The notes under the pieces are model-generated. The model worked only from the letters and a program-made list of their open reading frames with translations, ran no database searches and was not told the DNA's origin. A stretch of DNA of 64,000 nucleotides from Psychromonas sp030397575 (GTDB lineage Bacteria > Pseudomonadota > Gammaproteobacteria > Enterobacterales > Psychromonadaceae), in the NCBI RefSeq assembly GCF_046250175.1, contig NZ_CP176468.1; one strand, 5' to 3'. Shown here piece by piece: positions 37,492-45,698 of the stretch. Position 1 is the stretch's first letter. Each line of letters opens with the position of its first letter. The translations under genes were made by a program, and so were the position numbers.

Positions 37492-37798
37492 ATCATTTAA
37501 TGAAAAATGTTATTCGTTATTAATGCAAATTCCTCGTGGCAAAGTAGTGACCTACGCAGATATTGCTCATCACCTTGGTGGCAAAGCCTATCAAGCGGTA
37601 GGTAATGCCATGGCCAATAATCCAACACCAATCGTAGTGCCCTGTCATCGAGTTGTTAATAGCAATGGCGCAATAGGAAAGTTTGCCCTCGGGACGGCTA
37701 AAAAAATAGCCTTACTTAAAGAGGAAGGTATCTTGATAGATGAACATAAAGATAGCGCAAAAATTGTTAACTTAGATAAACAACGCCATACCTTTTAA
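37478..37798 (+). CDS. MGMT-family protein (methyltransferase DNA-binding domain only)
   Basis: A 106-residue stand-alone C-terminal domain of O6-alkylguanine-DNA alkyltransferase. The helix-turn-helix RGKVVTYADIAHHLGGKAY and the active-site motif PCHRVV are both present. Alkyltransferase-like proteins (Atl/YbaZ) of this size usually carry Trp in place of Cys (PWHRV); here Cys is retained, so direct alkyl transfer is possible. Residues around it (NSNGAIGKFA) differ from Ada/Ogt. It overlaps rsuA by 14 bases, forming a three-gene operon with tmcA. Confidence 0.85.
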   Translation: MDSNKSFNEKCYSLLMQIPRGKVVTYADIAHHLGGKAYQAVGNAMANNPTPIVVPCHRVVNSNGAIGKFALGTAKKIALLKEEGILIDEHKDSAKIVNLDKQRHTF

Positions 37799-37811
37799 TA
37801 ACATCACTCAA

Positions 37812-37846
37812 CATTAGAAAGGTAGCATCACGCTGCCCTTCTAATG
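37812..37846. terminator. Inverted repeat between convergent genes
   Basis: CATTAGAAAGGTAGC pairs with GCTGCCCTTCTAATG with two non-Watson-Crick positions around a 5-base loop, between the 3' ends of the MGMT gene and the methyltransferase gene. No long T-tract follows, so the terminator role is likely but not certain. Confidence 0.55.
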
Positions 37847-37856
37847 CTTAAATCGA

Positions 37857-39053
37857 TTAATCAGCACTTTCAGCTAATAACGTTTCTAAACAATGATCTG
37901 AAATACCATAATAATCTTTAATATCTGCAATTTGTTGTAACAGTTTCTGTTGTTCTTTTTCATTATGCTGCGGTTTTTTCACCGCCAGAATCATCTTGTT
38001 CTTATTAGTATGCTCTAAACTAATAAACTCAAACACTTTAGTTGTATAACCATTTGCTTCTAACAACAAAGCACGCAGTGAATCTGTGATCATTTCAGCT
38101 TGTTGTCCTAAATGAACACCATATTGCAACATTGGTTGAAATAATTCAGGGCTTTGCATCTGAGGACGTATTTGTTTATGGCAGCAAGGAGAGCACATAA
38201 TAATACTCGCATTTGCTCTAATGCCATAGTGGATAGCATAATCAGTGGCCACATCACAAGCATGCAATGCAATCATTACATCGGTATGCTTAGGTGCATG
38301 TGTCTTAACATCTCCACATACAAAGTCTAACCCTTGGTGGTCTAAGCTCTGTGCTGCTTCATTACATAAATCAGCTAATGCCTGTCGTAACTCAACCCCC
38401 GTCACTTGCGCATTATTTTCTAAGGTATGACGAAGGTAATCATGAATAGCAAAAGTTAAATATCCCTTCCCTGAACCAAAATCAACAACATTTAAAGGAG
38501 TGCTTTTATCATGAGGTGACACTTCCAATGCCTGGCTAAATATCTCGATAAACTTATTAATCTGCTTCCATTTATTAGACATAGCAGGAATTAGCTTTTG
38601 CTGTTTATCTGTTACTTTAAGAGCAGTCAAAAAAGGACGCTGAATATCTACAAAACGATTCTTTTGTCTATTATGAGTCGCTGCCACTGCATGTGTTTGT
38701 TTTGCTTTATGCTGAGATATTTTAAGTTTACCTTTCTTACTAAACTCAATTTGTACTTCAACATTTGCTAATGTCAGATAGGCACTTTTAAAGTCTTCGC
38801 CAATTAACTGTTTGATTTCATTGAGTCCCACTGAGTGAGAATGATTTTTAGTAATGTGATTCGTTTGATGTTCATAAACAAAACTCAATACCGACTCACT
38901 TTGTAAGGTAATTGGTCGGATATTAATACGATTTAAGCTTTTATCCGCCCCTCTATATTTACTTAATAACAACTTCACCAGCTGATTATTCTCAAGGCTT
39001 TGTGATAATAAATGGTAAAAATCTTCGAGGGTATTAAGTACAACAGAGGACAT
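37857..39053 (-). CDS. Class I SAM-dependent methyltransferase
   Basis: A 398-residue protein. Residues about 1-170 form an N-terminal domain of unknown type. A Rossmann-type methyltransferase follows with SAM motif I VVDFGSGKGYLTFAIHDYL, an acidic VTGVELR (motif II), and MIALHACDVATDYAIHYG, then CSPCCHK. The His-Ala-Cys-Asp and Ser-Pro-Cys-Cys-His motifs are typical of the Methyltransf_32 group related to METTL25/GSTCD; the substrate is unknown. The ATG at 39053 is chosen over a TTG four codons upstream. Confidence 0.82.
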   Translation of the reverse strand: MSSVVLNTLEDFYHLLSQSLENNQLVKLLLSKYRGADKSLNRINIRPITLQSESVLSFVYEHQTNHITKNHSHSVGLNEIKQLIGEDFKSAYLTLANVEVQIEFSKKGKLKISQHKAKQTHAVAATHNRQKNRFVDIQRPFLTALKVTDKQQKLIPAMSNKWKQINKFIEIFSQALEVSPHDKSTPLNVVDFGSGKGYLTFAIHDYLRHTLENNAQVTGVELRQALADLCNEAAQSLDHQGLDFVCGDVKTHAPKHTDVMIALHACDVATDYAIHYGIRANASIIMCSPCCHKQIRPQMQSPELFQPMLQYGVHLGQQAEMITDSLRALLLEANGYTTKVFEFISLEHTNKNKMILAVKKPQHNEKEQQKLLQQIADIKDYYGISDHCLETLLAESAD

Positions 39054-39203
39054 AACAATTTCCAAGCAATCTAAAAGGGCATAATTGCTGTAGTTTAACA
39101 GCTAAGCCTATCTGTAAACTAGAAATGTTTCCCCTGAAACAAAAACAATATTTAAGCAACAAATTAACACTCATGACTTCACTACAACTGAACTTTTTGT
39201 GAA

Positions 39204-39246
39204 TGATAATTGATATCAAAATAATTTTAGTTGATAATAGGTATCG
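39204..39246 (+). promoter_or_regulatory. Fur-box-like sites upstream of tonB
   Basis: TGATAATTGATATCA (39204-39218) matches the 7-1-7 Fur model TGATAAT-N-ATTATCA with two mismatches. A second TGATAAT half-site begins at 39232. They lie 35-77 bases before the tonB start, the expected place for iron repression. Confidence 0.65.
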
Positions 39247-39280
39247 TTACGCTAATTATCTATTCTTGGAGTGTTTTTTT

Positions 39281-40051
39281 ATGTATCGTTATTTCTGTGC
39301 AGCATTGTTATCAGTAGCGATCCATTTCCTTATTTTTGCACCTTTGCTTGAACAACCTGCAATGGCCATTCCACTTGCTCAACAAACGCAAAGTGTCAGC
39401 ATTAGCTTTACTAAACCAGCCAAAGTTGAACCTAAAAAAGTCGAGCCGCCAACACCACCAGTTGTGGAAGCAAAAGAAGTCGTCAAACCAACACCTAAAC
39501 CTGTAGCAGCTAAACCAGTCAAACCGACTGAGAAAAAGCGTATTGTTAAGCAAAAAACCAAACCTAAAGAGATCAAAAAAGAAACGCCTAAGCCAGTACA
39601 AAAGGTAGTTAAAAAGAAACCAATTTCTAAAGAAGAGCCGAAAAAAATTACAGAACCACCCAAAGAAGTGGTGAAATCGACACCAGCTCCTCCGGCTCCA
39701 GTGATCAAAGATAAAATCGAAATCACTAAAGAAAAAGTGGCACAACAAAGTAATGAACTACAAAGCAAGCCGCAGTTAATACAAAAAAGTCGCTTTTTAA
39801 GTACACCTACACCACCTAAGTACCCTCGCATGGCAAAACGCAGAGGAATAGAAGGTACTGTTACCTATGAAGTGTGGTTAGATGAAAAAGGCAAGCAGAC
39901 TAAATTATTATTAAAAGACTCATCGGGTGCAAAAGTACTTGATGTAGCAGCCTTAAAAGCCATCAAAAACTGGGAGTTCTCTCCTCATATTGTTAACGGC
40001 AAACGTATTGCACACCGTATCTACATACCTATTAGCTTCCAACTGGATTAA
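39281..40051 (+). CDS. tonB: TonB energy-transducing protein
   Basis: TonB couples the proton motive force to outer-membrane TonB-dependent receptors. The 256-residue form has an N-terminal transmembrane anchor (about residues 1-20). A long Pro/Lys/Glu-rich periplasmic spacer follows, then a C-terminal TonB domain with YPRMAKRRGIEGTVTYEV and ALKAIKNWEFSP. Upstream in-frame ATGs are rejected in favour of the ATG at 39281 with GGAG. A Fur box precedes it, and exbB and exbD follow, which is the TonB1-type order of vibrios. Confidence 0.93.
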   Translation: MYRYFCAALLSVAIHFLIFAPLLEQPAMAIPLAQQTQSVSISFTKPAKVEPKKVEPPTPPVVEAKEVVKPTPKPVAAKPVKPTEKKRIVKQKTKPKEIKKETPKPVQKVVKKKPISKEEPKKITEPPKEVVKSTPAPPAPVIKDKIEITKEKVAQQSNELQSKPQLIQKSRFLSTPTPPKYPRMAKRRGIEGTVTYEVWLDEKGKQTKLLLKDSSGAKVLDVAALKAIKNWEFSPHIVNGKRIAHRIYIPISFQLD

Positions 40052-40053
40052 TC

Positions 40054-40737
40054 ATGACCTTATTTACTATTTTACAAGAACAACTAGGCTTAATGACTTG
40101 GCCTCTTATCATTTGCTCTGTACTCACCTTAATGATCATCAGTGAACGACTTTTGAAATTAATTAGCTCTGGTTCTCTGAGTAAAAAAGAGATTATTAAG
40201 ATATTAGAGCACCATGATCCTAAACAACCTGAAAAATTACAATCTCTAAGTATTCGCTTAAAAACTGAAAAAAACTTAGCAAAACGTGGCATGTCGATGT
40301 TATTTGCTCATCAACACTTTAGCCAACAATTACGAGAAGATACCGCAAGTATTTGGGTACAAGATAAACGCCAAGAGCTACGTAGCGGTTTAAAAATGTT
40401 AGCGCTCATCGGTATGATCAGCCCTCTTTTAGGGTTACTCGGTACAGTGCTAGGTTTAATCGAAATGTTTAAAGCGATTGCATTAACAACAGGTTCAGTA
40501 ACCCCTAATGACCTAGCTGATGGATTAGGCATTGCTATGCGTACCACGGCAGCTGGTCTACTAGTTGCTCTACCTGCAATTTGCGGTGCACAACTATTAG
40601 GATTATGGGCAGATAAAGTCACTTACCGCCTAGAGTTTACGCTTAACTTCTGTAATTTATGGTTGCAAGGTGTGGACTTCCCAGATCAAAAACGTGCACC
40701 TAAGCCTAAATCGACTAGCCAGGAAGTACGATCGTGA
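40054..40737 (+). CDS. exbB: ExbB proton-channel subunit of the TonB complex
   Basis: ExbB forms the pentameric proton channel that energises TonB. At 227 residues it has three transmembrane helices (near residues 13-32, 117-140 and 165-185), and the MotA/TolQ/ExbB motif LGLLGTVLGLIEMFKAIA. Its stop overlaps exbD by four bases. Confidence 0.92.
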   Translation: MTLFTILQEQLGLMTWPLIICSVLTLMIISERLLKLISSGSLSKKEIIKILEHHDPKQPEKLQSLSIRLKTEKNLAKRGMSMLFAHQHFSQQLREDTASIWVQDKRQELRSGLKMLALIGMISPLLGLLGTVLGLIEMFKAIALTTGSVTPNDLADGLGIAMRTTAAGLLVALPAICGAQLLGLWADKVTYRLEFTLNFCNLWLQGVDFPDQKRAPKPKSTSQEVRS

Positions 40738-41150
40738 TACGCAGCCAAGCTAAAAATGAATCTGAATCAGTACAGGTAGATTTAACACCGTTATTAGATA
40801 TTATTTTTATCGTGATGGTGTTTTTAATGCTCTCTGCCAATATCAAACTACAATCGCTACAGGTTGACTTACCAACAACAGATACAAGTGCTGTACAGGT
40901 TGTAGATAACAAAGCCGTTACTATTAATATCTTGGCAGCAGAGCCGCGTTGGGCAATCGATGGGGAAACCTTACCTGATTGGGCAGCTTTTCAGGATCAT
41001 TTAATTAAAACGGTACAAGAGAAACCAGATACCGAATGGATCATCGCTGCTGACAAAACATCAGATGTACAATATATGGTTAAGTTGCTAGGGTTTTTAC
41101 AACAACATAATATCCAAGCAACACAACTCTTAATTGACGACGAAAAATAG
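40734..41150 (+). CDS. exbD: ExbD subunit of the TonB complex
   Basis: ExbD has a single transmembrane helix whose Asp carries protons. At 138 residues the motif VDLTPLLDIIFIVMVFLML contains the key Asp of the TM segment. It is followed by a periplasmic domain. Its ATG overlaps the exbB stop. Confidence 0.93.
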   Translation: MIRSQAKNESESVQVDLTPLLDIIFIVMVFLMLSANIKLQSLQVDLPTTDTSAVQVVDNKAVTINILAAEPRWAIDGETLPDWAAFQDHLIKTVQEKPDTEWIIAADKTSDVQYMVKLLGFLQQHNIQATQLLIDDEK

Positions 41151-41157
41151 TGTACTT

Positions 41158-41190
41158 AGCCTATTAACTAACTTAGTTAATAGGCTTTAC
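41158..41190 (+). terminator. Terminator of tonB-exbB-exbD
   Basis: AGCCTATTAACT and AGTTAATAGGCT form a perfect 12-bp stem with a 5-base loop, starting eight bases after the exbD stop; TTTA follows. Confidence 0.8.
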
Positions 41191-41339
41191 TTTCCCATAA
41201 CAACTTCTCTCTTATTCAGATAAATCTGCGCTTCCTAGCAAACTTTTTAAAAAGTCATACAAATACTAACTTTTTCACTTCATTGTCGTTATTATGTGCT
41301 CAACAACTCACTTTCAATAACCTGATAAAGAGACTGAAT

Positions 41340-42131
41340 ATGACTAAAGCATTAACCCTAGAAGCTTGTATAGCAGCTGCACAAGAACTATTAGCAAGAC
41401 GTAAAACCAACATACAAGGTGATCTGCTTGCAGAAGCAATTCGTCCTACCAACTTAGACGATGCACTAGCAATTCAATTTGCTACTGTACAAGAAAGTGG
41501 TAAAGGAATTGGTGGATGGAAATGTTTAGTACCTCTTAACCCAGAACAAATGGTTGTTGCGCCTGTTTTAGAAGGTACAGTACAACAAGGTGATACCTGC
41601 TTAGTAGAGTCAACTGAACCAGGTAAAACCCTTATCGAACCAGAAATTGCGTTTGTATTAGGGCAAGACCTACCTGCTCGTGATAACGCTTACTCTGAAA
41701 CTGAAATTGACGGTGCAATTGCCTCATGTCACATGGCTTTAGAGTTAATGCAGCGTCGTTACCTGCCTGATGATAATCGTGTTTTCTTTGATAATTTAGC
41801 AGACTGCTTATTCAACCAAGGAATTTTTGTTGGTCCAGAGATCAGTAAAGAACAAGCATATCAAGCAGGGACGATTGATATTACTTTTGAAACAATAGGC
41901 GAAGACGGTAAAACCACTATAACGGAATATGAAGGAAAGCACCCTAACCTTTCCGCACACAAACCGGTTTACTGGTTAATCAATTTTATGCGTGAGCGTG
42001 GTGTTAGCTTCAAAAAAGGACAAGCAATTATTACAGGCTCTTACGCCGGCGCAATTGAAGTGCCAATCAATACAATGGGCATTACTTACAAAGGTTTAGG
42101 AGAATATAAACTCACCTTTAAACCTGCATAA
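41340..42131 (+). CDS. 2-keto-4-pentenoate hydratase-family protein
   Basis: A 263-residue member of the MhpD/fumarylacetoacetate-hydrolase-like family, which hydrates 2-oxo-4-enoates in aromatic meta-cleavage pathways. The metal-site residues appear in IEPEIAFVLG (two Glu) and further on in the GSYAGAIEV segment. No other aromatic-catabolism gene is nearby, so the true substrate is unknown. The ATG at 41340 is preceded by AAAGAGA; an upstream in-frame start is rejected. Confidence 0.8.
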   Translation: MTKALTLEACIAAAQELLARRKTNIQGDLLAEAIRPTNLDDALAIQFATVQESGKGIGGWKCLVPLNPEQMVVAPVLEGTVQQGDTCLVESTEPGKTLIEPEIAFVLGQDLPARDNAYSETEIDGAIASCHMALELMQRRYLPDDNRVFFDNLADCLFNQGIFVGPEISKEQAYQAGTIDITFETIGEDGKTTITEYEGKHPNLSAHKPVYWLINFMRERGVSFKKGQAIITGSYAGAIEVPINTMGITYKGLGEYKLTFKPA

Positions 42132-42145
42132 CATGCATAACATGC

Positions 42146-42179
42146 ATTGCATAACGCTTATTCAAAAGCGTTATGCAAT
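42146..42179. terminator. Bidirectional terminator between the hydratase and EamA genes
   Basis: ATTGCATAACGCTT and AAGCGTTATGCAAT form a perfect 14-bp stem with a 6-base loop between the two convergent genes. Confidence 0.82.
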
Positions 42180-42183
42180 TACT

Positions 42184-43071
42184 TTAGACTTTTACTGTAG
42201 AGTTAAGTGCTTTTTTAAAAGAAAACCCCGTCACTAATATTGTTCCCGCAACGACTAATAAAGCTCCTAATAATGTATTAAGGCCAATCTGTTCACCTAA
42301 AAATAACGATCCCCATAAAATACCAAACAATGGCACTAAAAAGGTCACCGATAAAGCAGAAGCAGGCCCATCATCTTTGACTAATCTAAAGTATAATAAA
42401 TAAGCAAGTCCAGTACAGACGATACCTAAGGTCAATACAGATAGACTAATTGGCAAGGTGATTGGGTCACGCATTGGGATCAAAGGTAATAGAGGCAAGA
42501 CTACAATCACCGCAGCCCACATGCTGCCATGAGCATTTTCAAAAGGAGCAACAACCGGTGCAACTTTAGTGTAATTAGCCGAAAATCCATACATCATCGC
42601 AGCTGCTAAACAGGCTAAAATAGCCCATACACCTTGCTCGCCTAATGTTAAGGCTTGATGACCAACTAACACAGTCACACCAATTATCCCCAATAACAAA
42701 CCAATACTCGCTTTTAATTTAATACGCTCTTTTTGCCAAATACTCGCAATCACCGCTCCAAATAAAGGTGCAGTAGAATTCAGAATCGCCAGTGTTGAGG
42801 CATTTAATGTTTGTGCTGCATAAGCAAACATCAAAAAAGGAAAAGCCGTATTAAACGCCCCAACAATAAAAAAGTGTTTAACATTCGACATAAAAGCTAA
42901 TGTTCTACGTAAATAATAACTGATCAATAATAAACACAATGCAGCGGCTAATACCCTACCTTCAATAAGATATGCGGCGCCTAAGCTATTTGCCGTTAAA
43001 CGCATGAACAAAAACGAACCACCCCAGATGGACGCTAATAAAACTAAACGTAAAACACTTGTCAGTGACAT
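42184..43071 (-). CDS. EamA/RhaT-family permease (DMT superfamily)
   Basis: A 295-residue inner-membrane protein with about ten transmembrane helices in two EamA repeats. The first begins LVLLASIWGGSFLFMRL; the second contains CTGLAYLLYFRLVKDDG and the PLFGILWGSLFLGEQ signature. It likely exports metabolites or amino acids; the substrate is unknown. The ATG at 43071 has AAGGA seven bases ahead; the frame runs further upstream. Confidence 0.9.
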   Translation of the reverse strand: MSLTSVLRLVLLASIWGGSFLFMRLTANSLGAAYLIEGRVLAAALCLLLISYYLRRTLAFMSNVKHFFIVGAFNTAFPFLMFAYAAQTLNASTLAILNSTAPLFGAVIASIWQKERIKLKASIGLLLGIIGVTVLVGHQALTLGEQGVWAILACLAAAMMYGFSANYTKVAPVVAPFENAHGSMWAAVIVVLPLLPLIPMRDPITLPISLSVLTLGIVCTGLAYLLYFRLVKDDGPASALSVTFLVPLFGILWGSLFLGEQIGLNTLLGALLVVAGTILVTGFSFKKALNSTVKV

Positions 43072-43139
43072 GTTTGATCCTTGAATAAATAGGTAATGTA
43101 AGAGAGTATGAGCATTATAAAAAGATACAGGAGAAACCA

Positions 43140-43370
43140 ATGCTCATATTTTATATTGTTTGTGGTGTCGTCGTATTTGCACTTTCTAGCTTTTTATTTC
43201 ACCGTAATCGTTTAGCGATTTACCGTCGTCGTATCATTCGAGATATTAGTGAAAGTAGCCAAAAAAGCCCCTTCATGCTAAGTACTCAACAAGAGCAGAA
43301 AATTAAACAATGCTTTTTAAATGGAGTTACTCGAGAAGAGTGCGTTAACTTATTAATGAGTGAACATTAA
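43140..43370 (+). CDS. Small membrane protein
   Basis: A 76-residue protein with one N-terminal transmembrane helix (residues 2-20), a basic stretch (HRNRLAIYRRRIIRD) and a helical C-terminal tail. AGGAG lies seven bases before the ATG, a strong sign it is translated. It is divergent from the EamA gene. Function unrecognised. Confidence 0.7.
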   Translation: MLIFYIVCGVVVFALSSFLFHRNRLAIYRRRIIRDISESSQKSPFMLSTQQEQKIKQCFLNGVTREECVNLLMSEH

Positions 43371-43379
43371 CCAAAACAG

Positions 43380-43691
43380 TTAAACACTGCCTTCACTTTC
43401 TACGACTAAAATTCTTGCTTCACCAATAGGAGAAGCGACATGTTCAGTGCCTATACTTGCGTAAAATATATCCCCGCTTTCTAATAGTACGGATTGCTCG
43501 ATGCCTTGCTCTTTATAATGCATCTCAACAACACCGTCGAGCACGACAAAAACCTCTTCGCCATCATTAACATGCCATTTATAAGCTTGGTCTGTCCAAT
43601 GTAAGCGCGTAGTAATACCATTCATATTGGCAATATCTTTAGCACCCCAAGCACGGTATGCAGTGAACTGCTTGCTTCTGATAATATCCAT
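43380..43691 (-). CDS. Cupin-domain protein
   Basis: A 103-residue single-domain cupin. The motifs are WHVNDGEEVFVVLDGVVEMH and LLESGDIFYASIGTEHVASP, with metal ligands His and Glu plausible. Substrate and role unknown. It ends ten bases from the converging small membrane-protein gene. Confidence 0.82.
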   Translation of the reverse strand: MDIIRSKQFTAYRAWGAKDIANMNGITTRLHWTDQAYKWHVNDGEEVFVVLDGVVEMHYKEQGIEQSVLLESGDIFYASIGTEHVASPIGEARILVVESEGSV

Positions 43692-43720
43692 TTATCAACC
43701 TTCGTTTAAATAGCTTAGCC

Positions 43721-44044
43721 TTAACCCTGATCTCGTTTATCTTCTAATTTAGCTTGTATCACATGATCATCATCTTCGTCAGTTTTCACCCATTCCGCCT
43801 CAACATCAATAATATCCTTATCACGGTTAGTACGCTTAATAGTGGCTAAACCAACCAATAAAAAACCATTAGCAAACGTACCAATAAATAAGGTCGGAAA
43901 AATCAAAATACGCGGTGCAAAAAACAGCAATAAAATACCAATAATGACAGTACCAAAACAGAAACCAATCCAGGTAATTCCCACAGAGATGGCTGCAGCC
44001 CAAAGCATTACGCCAATAATAATTTGTATCCAGCCTTTTATCAT
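43721..44044 (-). CDS. Small hydrophobic membrane protein
   Basis: A 107-residue protein with two or three transmembrane segments in the first 70 residues (GWIQIIIGVMLWAAAISVGI and further) and an acidic cytoplasmic tail (DEDDDHVIQAKLEDKRD). Not recognised as a named family. It precedes the cupin gene by 29 bases and may be cotranscribed. Confidence 0.65.
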   Translation of the reverse strand: MIKGWIQIIIGVMLWAAAISVGITWIGFCFGTVIIGILLLFFAPRILIFPTLFIGTFANGFLLVGLATIKRTNRDKDIIDVEAEWVKTDEDDDHVIQAKLEDKRDQG

Positions 44045-44185
44045 AGGAGCCTTATTTTATTAATATATATGAAATTTCATCCATCTTATGGAAGATAAAG
44101 CCTAGATTACTCTCTATCGGAAAGGAACAAAAGAGGTGTTTAAATGATTAGAATAATCAGATGGAAAATATTGTGGAGAACCGAT

Positions 44186-44221
44186 AGAAAAACGCTACTG
44201 CCTATATACAAACAATAGCGT
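44186..44221 (-). terminator. Terminator of metQ
   Basis: On the minus strand ACGCTA and TAGCGT pair (18-base loop), followed by TTTTT, 15 bases after the metQ stop. The stem is short. Confidence 0.6.
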
Positions 44222-44235
44222 CAATAAATCAGAAT

Positions 44236-45039
44236 TTAAAAAGCAGCTTCAATAGTCCCTTTATAGGTTTTTTCTAAGAACTGGCGTGTTGCTTCAGACT
44301 GGAAGATTTCAACGAATTTTTTGTAAGTTGCATTATCTTTATCCTGTGCACGAGCAGCAATATTCATTACCGCAAACTCAGCATCTTTGGCTTCCAAGTA
44401 AATACCTTGTTCTTGTGGGCTTAATCCAGCTGACATCACATAGTTCATGGTAATGACAGAAGCATCAACATCATCTAGTGTACGTGGTAGTTGAGCCGCT
44501 TCAACTTCGACAAACTCAAAGTTTTTTGGGTTTTCAACAATATCGTAAACTGTCGTTTTTGCACCCGCATCAGGTTTTAAAGTAATCAAATTAGCGTCAG
44601 CTAATAATAATAATGCACGTCCACCATTCGTTGGGTCATTAGGTATAGAAATACGAGCATTATCTGGTAAATCTGCCACTGATTTATATTTATTCGAATA
44701 GATACCCATACGCATTAAAATAGAATGGCCGATCGACACGATTTTTTGTTCACTGTTTTTATTAAAGTTATTCAGGAAAGGTAAATGCTGGTAGCTGTTT
44801 AAATCAAGACTGCCATCAGCTAGTGCTGCATTCGGTGTAATGTAATCAGAGAAAATAACCACTTCAACTTGTAAGCCTTGTTTCGCAGCTTCTTCAGCTA
44901 CCGCTTCTACCACTTCGGCATGGGGGCCTACTGTTGCGCCAACTTTAATCACTTCACTTTTTTCCGTTTCACCACATGCTGTTAATCCAAAGATTAATGG
45001 TAAGACATAAAATAACTTTACTAATTTTTTGTTAAACAT
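44236..45039 (-). CDS. metQ: MetQ-family methionine-binding lipoprotein
   Basis: A substrate-binding lipoprotein of the methionine ABC transporter (NlpA/MetQ family), 267 residues. A lipoprotein signal peptide ends in the lipobox LTAC (lipidated Cys22). The family motif VGATVGPHAEVVEAVAE and the later LADGSLDLNSYQHLPFL and NDPTNGGRALLLLADANLI are visible. The ATG at 45039 has AGGGAG upstream; an upstream in-frame ATG is rejected. The ATPase MetN and permease MetI are not adjacent, so this is an orphan copy. A sigma-70 promoter and possible MetJ boxes lie upstream. Confidence 0.9.
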   Translation of the reverse strand: MFNKKLVKLFYVLPLIFGLTACGETEKSEVIKVGATVGPHAEVVEAVAEEAAKQGLQVEVVIFSDYITPNAALADGSLDLNSYQHLPFLNNFNKNSEQKIVSIGHSILMRMGIYSNKYKSVADLPDNARISIPNDPTNGGRALLLLADANLITLKPDAGAKTTVYDIVENPKNFEFVEVEAAQLPRTLDDVDASVITMNYVMSAGLSPQEQGIYLEAKDAEFAVMNIAARAQDKDNATYKKFVEIFQSEATRQFLEKTYKGTIEAAF

Positions 45040-45062
45040 ATTCCACTCCCTTAAAATCATAT

Positions 45063-45113
45063 AGCCGTATAGACATCCAAATAGAATAATACAGAGAAGC
45101 GCTAAATCTACAA
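45063..45113 (-). promoter_or_regulatory. metQ promoter with possible MetJ boxes
   Basis: On the minus strand TTGTAG (45108-45113) and TATTAT (45086-45091) have a 16-bp spacer. Just after, at the predicted start site, two adjacent octamers (45071-45078 and 45063-45070) each match the met box AGACGTCT at six of eight positions. This position would let MetJ block transcription. The promoter is better supported than the operator. Confidence 0.45.
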
Positions 45114-45275
45114 GTGTAATTTTAAGAATAAATTATTCGTTACTAATGTCATAAACGCATAACCAAAGCAGCGAGAAACAAGTAACAAAAAATATGAAGG
45201 TTATTATTGAAATAAATAAGGAAGATTTTCAAGAGGTAATAATATTGGCAGATAACTAGGCTGTAGTTATCTGCC

Positions 45276-45687
45276 TTATAAACAGTAGCAAGCAGCTAAA
45301 TAGTCACTTGCGTTATAAACAATAGCAAGCAGCTAAATAGTCACTTGCGTTATAAACAGTAGCAAGCAGCTAAATAGTCACTTGCGTTATAAACAGTAGC
45401 AAGCAGCTAAATAGTCACTTGCGTTATAAACAGTAGCAAGCAGCTAAATAGTCACTTGCGTTATAAACAGTAGCAAGCAGCTAAATAGTCACTTGCGTTA
45501 TAAACAGTAGCAAGCAGCTAAATAGTCACTTGCGTTATAAACAGTAGCAAGCAGCTAAATAGTCACTTGCCTTGTAAACAGTAGCAAGCAGCTAAATAGT
45601 CACTTGCCTTGTAAACAGTAGCAAGCAGCTAAATAGTCACTTGCGTTATAAACAGTAGCAAGCAGCTAAATAGTCACTTGCGTTATA
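45276..45687. repeat. 37-bp tandem repeat, 11 copies
   Basis: Eleven head-to-tail copies of a 37-base unit, with the same residue at 45288, 45325, 45362 and every 37 bases to 45658. Copies 9 and 10 begin with the variant TTGTAAAC instead of TTATAAAC, and copy 2 has one change; otherwise the units are identical. Each unit contains the inverted repeat GCAAG...CTTGC. There are no spacers. It fills most of the 45040-45698 gap; the rest (45114-45275) is AT-rich with no gene seen. It begins 12 bases from the msrA stop. Confidence 0.95.
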
Positions 45688-45698
45688 TATATAGAGCT

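Noticed and set aside
39311..39831. Long open frames on the minus strand opposite tonB
   Set aside because: They are low-complexity shadows of the Pro/Lys-rich TonB spacer, with no ribosome site.
45276..45687. CRISPR array
   Set aside because: The 37-base units are directly head-to-tail with no unique spacers, and no cas genes are near.
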